DNA of 64,000 bases from Trochalopteron elliotii (Eukaryota > Chordata > Aves > Passeriformes > Leiothrichidae). Under the pieces are notes generated by a model. That model was not told the DNA's origin. It saw nothing but the letters and a program-made list of their open reading frames with translations, and ran no database searches. A program made the position numbers and the translations under genes. Numbering within the stretch: position 1 is the stretch's first letter; each line of letters opens with the position of its first letter. The stretch covers positions 7,675,106-7,739,105 of the forward strand of contig JANPWX010000097.1 in NCBI GenBank assembly GCA_024734555.1, written 5' to 3'. Shown piece after piece: positions 57,391-64,000 of this stretch.

Positions 57391-60300
57391 GTATTTTTTT
57401 CTGAAGAACTATTGGTAAAAAATTATATAGGGTATTTGATCAAAAGTGCACTATATGAAAAAAGCAGAGATCATCCCAAATTATGCAGTAAAAAAGTTAG
57501 GTTTATTTTTCAGTTTTTAAAGAAAGTTAGCAACAAAACAAATATTTGGTTGCCATTGCAGGGGATGTATTTTTAGTTGTTAGCTGAGGCTCTCTGTTCA
57601 GCCGCTCTTTCTTTGTTTTCTCCTTTCTGGTATTTGTTGGTTTCTTAGCCTGTATCTTGTGGGCATGACAGCTTCACAGTGAACAATAACAACATAAAAG
57701 GTAGCATAACATACTTTCGGGTGTCACAGGCTACATGGCCAGGAGGCTTTATTGTAATTTTGTTGTCTAACCTTTAGGTTAGCACAGAGTATAAAACATC
57801 ACTGGGTAAACTCTATCCCAAATTGTCTCTTATCTTTGAACAGAAAAAAAGTTTCTAATCTGAGAATTTTTTTCTAGTCTGATAATAGAGCCCATATAAG
57901 TTTATGTTTGCATATCAACTATGGATAAACATTTACAGTGAAATTGTTCTTATTAGCATTTAATATATGTGCTATTTAACTTTAAAAACTCTGAAAAATA
58001 AAGTTATATGGAAATCTTTTGCACACTGATGAACTCTATTTTTTCATTATTTATCTGTATTTAATCTGAAGAGGTTCTGTGATTGCCTACAGCTTTTAGG
58101 GTTTGTGTTTGTGGGTTTTTTTTGTTTGTTTTGTTTTATTGTTTTTTTTTTTTTTTGAGGCATGGTATGCTCTTTTGAGAGTCATCTGATTGCTTAGCAT
58201 ATGAGATTAGAAACTCCCAGGAGGGATTTTGAACTGTTGCAATACATTATTTTTCATAATAAGGAAACTGGAAGGATGAAATAGAGGCAGCTATAATCTT
58301 TTCTTACCCTTCCTTGAAAGCAATGTCTTTGTTGTGGAAAAAGTGAAATTCAGAGTAGGAGAGGTGATGGCAATATGGATTTGAGTGACTCAAGCTTGGA
58401 AGGGGGGAGGTATCAGTGCAGAGAGGGAAGAGCTGAGATCTGAGTTTCCCTGCTGATTTTTGCATCCTGCATGGTATATAGCAAGCTTTTTGCTGCTTCT
58501 TTGTGCTGATAAATGTTTTTTGCCTTCTTCTTCTAACCCAGAATTTTCTGAAGGAACAGTCAGGCTTTTTATGAGTGGTATTGATCCTGCACATCACTTA
58601 ACAACACTAATGTGTTACTGGATTAAACAGTGGCTAAAGTGTAAGAAGAAGTCTAGGTACAATGCTTTTCAAATTAAAAGCGGTAGAATCCATTTTAAAA
58701 ACATTTCATTAATAATGTCAATTTGTGTGAGCAAGAGTTATTTAAAATTGACTGTGGATTCAGTGTTTGCTTACCCTTTGATGAAGGTTACTCCACAAGA
58801 AGGTTCTATCTTGTGCAACAACATCTAATCTTTATTAAAAATAGATTAGCTGTCATATAGTATTTCTTTTGCTATTGTGTGAATAATCTGTGAAAAGTAC
58901 ATTATGTTCAAGTATGAAGATGATCTTATTATGGCCATCTTGATTTTCTCTTTTTTTTCCCTTCCCCTTGGCATGAGGAAAATGCATAAATGCTGTTGGA
59001 AGGCAGACCTAATGAGATGCTCTATATTCTTTAGTAACAAACATGTATTCTAAATTTTAGGTTAATTAAGGTGAATTAAAGAAAAAAAAGGGGATCTCCA
59101 GAAGGGTTAATCCAGCCTGAGAAATTTAGTAGGGTGATGGCAGATGAAAGTTAGCAAAGACACAAGTGAGAGACTGCCTATGATTCAGAGCCTGTACATT
59201 TTTGTACTCTCCTGATCTAGGAGGTTTCGTCAGGAAACGTTATTTAGATTTTTAGTACTAGAAAAGTGATGAGAAACTATTAAAAATTATACAGAAAAAC
59301 AGTTATTGTAGTAAGACTGAGCTGCTTGTATCACCCTTTTAATATAGTACTAATGAAAGAAGTTCATGTAAGGATACTAAACAAGTACTGTAACAACAGA
59401 ACTTCAACTGCAGACAGTGTCTGATATATAAAAAGCAGTTTGGCAATGTTTTAAGGGCCCTTCTTTTGATAACTAGTATTGAAGTTAAGTGCTTTTCATG
59501 AGCATCCATTAGCACACTTGCATTCGAGGAAACGGCTTGGATGCATTATGCAAAGTAATGAAACATATGGTAAAGGGTGGTCAGATACTATCCTTGATAT
59601 GGTTCTGAAGATAGAAAACCTTGTACAGATGCAATAGAACTGGAGATGTCTGCAGTGTAAAGACAGTTTCATGAAACCCAAATCTCACTGCGTGGCTTAG
59701 TTGGACCAGCACAGTCACTTGCTCACTCCCCACCTTAAATGGGATAAGGGGGAGAATTGGAAAAGCAGAAACAAGAAAAACTAGTGAGTCAAACTAGAAG
59801 GAGTGTAAAGAAAAGAGATGGGATACCCTTTCTAGACCCAGTGATGCAAAAGCCATCACACCACATCCCAGATGCAGACTGAGCCTAGTGCGTCTCCAGG
59901 CAATGGCTGCTTTAGAAAGGTTATCCCTCAGTTTTAATGGCTGAGGTGGAATATGCCTTTTAAAACCAACAAAAGTGTGAATTTTTTATGGAAGTAAAAT
60001 TTTATAGTGAAAGTGTTGCAGTCAAAGTATTGCAAATTGCTGTTAGGGGCTAGCTGTCCTTGGCTTCCAAATCTGTTTCTCAAATGTTTTGACCTTGCTC
60101 AGAAAAGACATTGTGGAATAATGCCAATTTTCTTTACCATCAAGGATATATAAAACTGTTATCCTAGTTCTCTTGTATAGATAGTCTCTTGTGTCTCTGC
60201 TGGAGAAAGGAGGCCAAAACTAAGGGTGGTGAAGATCAACTATCTACAGAAATGCTAATTATTTTAGAGAGAGGAAAAAGCTTTAATAAAATGTATCTGT

Positions 60301-63261
60301 TACCATTATTCTAATATTTGGACCAGATAATATGGTAATTCAGGTTTAATTACAGATGATTAATTTCTTCGGTCTTGAGCACATGGGATGTTAGGAAAAT
60401 TGTTTGCCTGAGGTACCTTTGTTTAAATAAACAATGACATGATGTATCAACATTAAACATGATCGTAACTGAAGGTAATAAAATTTTTTCCCTGTTTTGG
60501 GCACAGTTTTTGGTAGCATTGGAGAATGCAGGCTGCAGAAGAATTAAAGATTTTACTTTCCAGATACTACTCATTTTAAGGAGGAATCAAAGTTCTTAGC
60601 CCGCTAATCCCTTTTTTAGCTGTTTTTATTAAGATTTTTTCCTTTTCGTGTGTGATGTTCTCTAAGTCCCAAGGAGCTTTAGAGATTTCTGTTTCTAATG
60701 CAAGTTGCAAATGAAAAATGGATTTTTAAAAATTTTTACAAGTGTACCCTTCTTTAGGGAGAGTTTAGATACTAAAATGAAAATTTGTAGTCTACCTACT
60801 AAAAGTTGCTTTCGTTTCTCTGGAAATTTGCCAATCACGCTGGGAGGAATTTATCTTACCTTGATGTAGGCATTGAAAATCAAATAAATTCACCTTATAT
60901 GATATGTTTTCCTTGTTCTGATGAGAAGATGAGCTGCTTGTAAATAGGTCAGGTATCATACATAATAGTTGTCTACAAAATATGTTTCATCCACTTTGAT
61001 TAGAATCAGCTAGGGGAGGTATCTTTCAGAGTTCTTGTGCCAATGTTAATTTTTTTTTTTAAACCCTCAATTGTCTTTTTAGAGGAGACTGTTTTTAGAG
61101 CGTTTTACTGCAAGGCATGTATGTGCTCTTGTCCTGCCACTTCTTTTATTAAGCCTTTTTTTCCTATCTGTTCTTGTTAGGAGCCAGGACTATAATGTTT
61201 CAGGAGTAGAAAATATAGGGGAAATGAAGATTAGTCTCTGCACCAAAGGGATCTAAGTTTAAAAATAGGGAAAGAAACAATGGACAAATATGTCAGCGTG
61301 ATAATGATAATCTTGTGCTAATACTCTGAAAGTGACCTTTAGGTTTTGTGTAGAAGAGAGATTTTGCTGAAAGTTTAGTTGTAACGTAGTTATTATGGGG
61401 TGACAAAAGATTATTTCACAGCAAAAAAGTGTGTCCTGTTTTGGACTGGAAAGCCTGGTGGTTGTGTGAGTAGTGGCAGTGTTGAGCTATGTCTCACATG
61501 GCCACTTTTTGGTCATTTGGTGGGGAGCCCTGTTGGCTACTTGCCTGAATAGTATTGTGTGGAAAGTGGAGCCAAAGGCTGTGCTCTTTAGTGCTTTTTA
61601 CAGTGATTGTCATTATTGGGCACAGATAGCAAAGCAAATGTGTACTGATGAGATGGTTTTATAAGGTTGTAATTTGCCTTCAGGGAAAATTCAGAGCTTT
61701 GTCAAAAGGTTAGCAAAAGTCTAATGGTGCAGGAAGTTTCATTAGACCAGAAGATAGTTACACCTTTTTAGCATGCTATTTTTTTTTTTTTCTTCTTGAG
61801 CTTTCATTAGGATTAATTTATTTGAAGCTGTCATTGCATGAGGAAACAAAAAAAGCATGTTTTATGGGAGGCTCTGCATTTAGATTTTAGGGAAACCTAC
61901 CTGCCTACAGCTTCCACTGACATTGGTTGAACACACATATGCTCAGTACTTCTTGAAAAGTTTTTCTTGATCTAACTTAGAGTAAACATGTGCCATGAAT
62001 CTGACTTCTATGTCGCTGAAAACAAACAAGACAGAAAAGTGTTGTCTTTTGACTTGGGAGGGGGAGTACTTGGTGGACAGCATTTTTATGCAGCCCTAAC
62101 TGCTTCCTTCCAGCTTCCTTCTGGGAGCTGCAACAAGGATTCAAGTGCCCATGTTGTGGAGCTGACTGAAGTAGTGGTCACTTAATAGTGGCCCTTGTTT
62201 TCCTTCTGTCACTGGGTTGTTTCACCCTGGTGCTCACTGGCTGTGCTTTTTTGGGGGGCAGCGTGGGTAGGGGTGAGGGGAGAGATGGCTGGGGAACTGC
62301 AAGAGGGCCAAGGGATGGGATGAAGAGATAAACTCCAAGGAGAGGAATGGGGCTGCTGGTTTTAGTGGCCCAATTTAATGTGAAATCATGTTTTTCATGC
62401 CTTTTCTAACAGACAGATGTGTTTCTGATATGATCTCTTAATTCTCAGTCATACTACCAATGCTTGAAGAATTATATGAGAGATATTCTGATATTATTAT
62501 TGCAGTAAAGTTTATTTTGCCATTGAACTTAAGGTTCAAAACTTGGATCATGGCTATGGCCCTGCACCATAGGGTGTGGTTTGGTTATCCTCTGGTCCCA
62601 TCAGGCTGTGTGGATTTACTCCCATAGGTATAGAATCACTCAGGTAATTCAAATGTTGCAGCATTTGCTTCCTGCTTGCAATTAACAAGATTGCAATATG
62701 ATTTTTTCGTTGTTTGTTAATCTTGTCTGAGCTATTTAATAGCACAGTAGCTAGTTCTCGTATTAAAACCAGGAAAGTCAGCCATGAATCCTTGGAATAA
62801 TTGTGTGGTTGATATTTTAGTTAGACAAAAGTAATTTCTCTAACAGCTGAAAATTGCAGTTTCCTTGTGTGTAACCCAATCAAAATCAGTGTAGAATATA
62901 CTTCAGATAAACGTCTCTATCCCTGTTAGTTTGGAAAAGTGTGACAATAAAATATTACCACAGCTCAGCCTATTTGTAAGTATATGGGGGGAGTCCAATT
63001 CCAAGCTTTTTGAACTATTTTTAACTTTTTATCAATAATTAAGTGTAAATTGAATCCTTGGAATTCAGTAAAACTCTTGGTCACATTATTTTCACATCAG
63101 GTACCTCACTTCTATTTTTGTGCTGAGTGTGGGAATGTATTCACCAAATGTTGCTGTGTCATCTAGCTTTGAAGATCTAGGCTGGTAATATAAAAAGAGA
63201 TTTTCTGTCTGCCTTTGTTTTGAAGAGGAAAGAATTCTGATTCTCTTTCTTCTTGTGCTAG

Positions 63262-63305
63262 TGTGATAAGCTCAAAGAACTGAAGTATACACTTGATAGC
63301 ATAAG
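63262..63305 (+). CDS. Candidate 44-bp internal exon, gene unknown
   Basis: A polypyrimidine acceptor (TTCTCTTTCTTCTTGTGCTAG) ends at 63261 and a consensus donor (AAG then GTGAGTTT) starts at 63306. Only one phase is open; it reads CDKLKELKYTLDSI with a partial last codon, amphipathic and Lys-rich, as in a coiled coil. The strand agrees with the T- and G-rich strand bias of the window. I do not recognise the protein. A match in other birds would settle it. Confidence 0.4.
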
Positions 63306-64000
63306 GTGAGTTTAAAATGCACAGCAGTGCATATTAGTATCAGAATTTTATAAAATTTGTTAGTGACTGTTCAGTCATAGGCTTTTATGAAAGATATATG
63401 GGTTTTTTAACTGCAGAGCTTGAATTTCAGCAGTTTGTGCTGTGGAACCACTGCTCTTCTCTGTCAATTGCACACAGAACTTCTGGCAATTTTAGCAATT
63501 ATGTACCCGAGGAATTTATATGCAATATATCTTTTAATGGGCTTTAACTTCAGTGGAAGGAGTTACTGCACAGATGTAAAGTGATTCCCAGAGGTACTGG
63601 CTGAAGTTCTCCAGTGGTCCTTAGAACATCTGATTAGGGCTGTAAGAAAATAAGTAAGGAGTAAGAGATTGATAACAGAGGGTTACAGTGCTTGGCAAAA
63701 GATCATGGATTGATTACTGAGTATTTATAATTTTCTACTAAAATCTGGCCATTTCTCAGAACTTGGACATTTGAACTTTTTTCCCCATTTTGTAGCTATA
63801 AATAATGGCATTGCCTTTAACCTAAAGGCACTTTTAAGAATTATACTTTCTTTTTGAAATGAATGATAAATTAGAAAATTTCTGCAAGTTATTTAATATT
63901 AGACCATTAGTTTTAGATTCATTTTAGTGGAGAACACTTTGCATATAAATTGTCAGTGCAATTCTCTACTCTGCTGTTTGGGGTGAATATCAAAAGACAA
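63306..64000. other. Intron-like DNA at the right edge
   Basis: This is AT-rich sequence without an evident exon, repeat or RNA gene. If 63262-63305 is an exon, this is the start of its downstream intron. Confidence 0.35.

Larger units (their letters stand above)
50513..63261. other. Intron-like or intergenic DNA with one candidate microexon
   Basis: This is a long AT-rich stretch with no clear repeats. It holds a candidate microexon at 55345-55373, a G-quadruplex-type tract at 57367-57390 and a poly-T run at 58142-58156. Open frames such as 58460-58828 (122 codons) and 52078-52347 have skewed, hydrophobic, T-driven composition and no domain. Confidence 0.4.

Noticed and set aside
1..64000. 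CRISPR arrays, bacterial operons, ribosomal RNA or mitochondrial insertions
   Set aside because: No spaced direct repeats of array type, no dense coding and no rRNA or mitochondrial gene blocks were seen. The sequence is vertebrate nuclear in character.

Overview
The window looks like a piece of a bird nuclear genome, probably a songbird. It is AT-rich and gene-poor. It carries three CR1 LINE fragments of avian type, two solo LTRs with target-site duplications, and one nearly complete endogenous retrovirus (ERV). No complete cellular protein-coding gene is visible, and almost every open frame outside the provirus looks like chance. The plus strand looks richer in T than A and in G than C, and the two best candidate exons (55345-55373 and 63262-63305) are on the plus strand. 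The simplest reading is that most of the window is intron of a plus-strand gene whose CpG-rich 5' end lies at or just beyond the left edge. I could not identify that gene.

Layout. 1-300: CpG-rich edge. 301-8741: intron-like DNA with long poly-T tracts. 8742-9260: solo LTR with a near-perfect 6-bp target duplication and a run of degenerate internal repeats. 9267-23943: intron-like DNA with a CR1 fragment (about 15758-15930) and a possible ancient SINE (about 17835-18000). 23949-24402: second solo LTR, flanked by TACTA on both sides. 24408-31310: intron-like DNA. 31316-37639: antisense provirus flanked by AGAGG. 37645-63261: intron-like DNA with two CR1 fragments, a GC-rich patch (44570-44900), a 23-bp tandem duplication and a G-quadruplex-type tract. 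63262-63305: candidate exon. 63306-64000: intron-like DNA.

The provirus is the main content. It has two 552-bp LTRs, a tRNA-Lys-type primer binding site and a gag-pro-pol region in one reading frame. It has no env, and no CCHC zinc knuckle is visible in Gag. This resembles class III (ERVL-like) elements, although the Lys primer is not the Leu primer that gives ERVL its name. Gag is odd: its N terminus looks like a signal peptide, an ectodomain with a glycosylation sequon, and a membrane helix. The reading frame has no frameshift that I can see but is broken by stop codons, all of which a G-to-A change in a Trp codon could produce.

The two LTRs are the same length and differ at 13 isolated bases plus one 5-base block. 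Twelve of the 13 run the same way: C in the 5' LTR and T in the 3' LTR on the plus strand, which is G to A on the proviral strand. All twelve sit after a pyrimidine, nine in CC and three in TC. That is the pattern expected of cytidine-deaminase editing of first-strand cDNA. The 5-base block is the loop of a perfect 9-bp-arm hairpin, present as the exact reverse complement in the other LTR, so the hairpin appears flipped. Leaving these aside, only one ordinary substitution separates the LTRs, which suggests a recent insertion.
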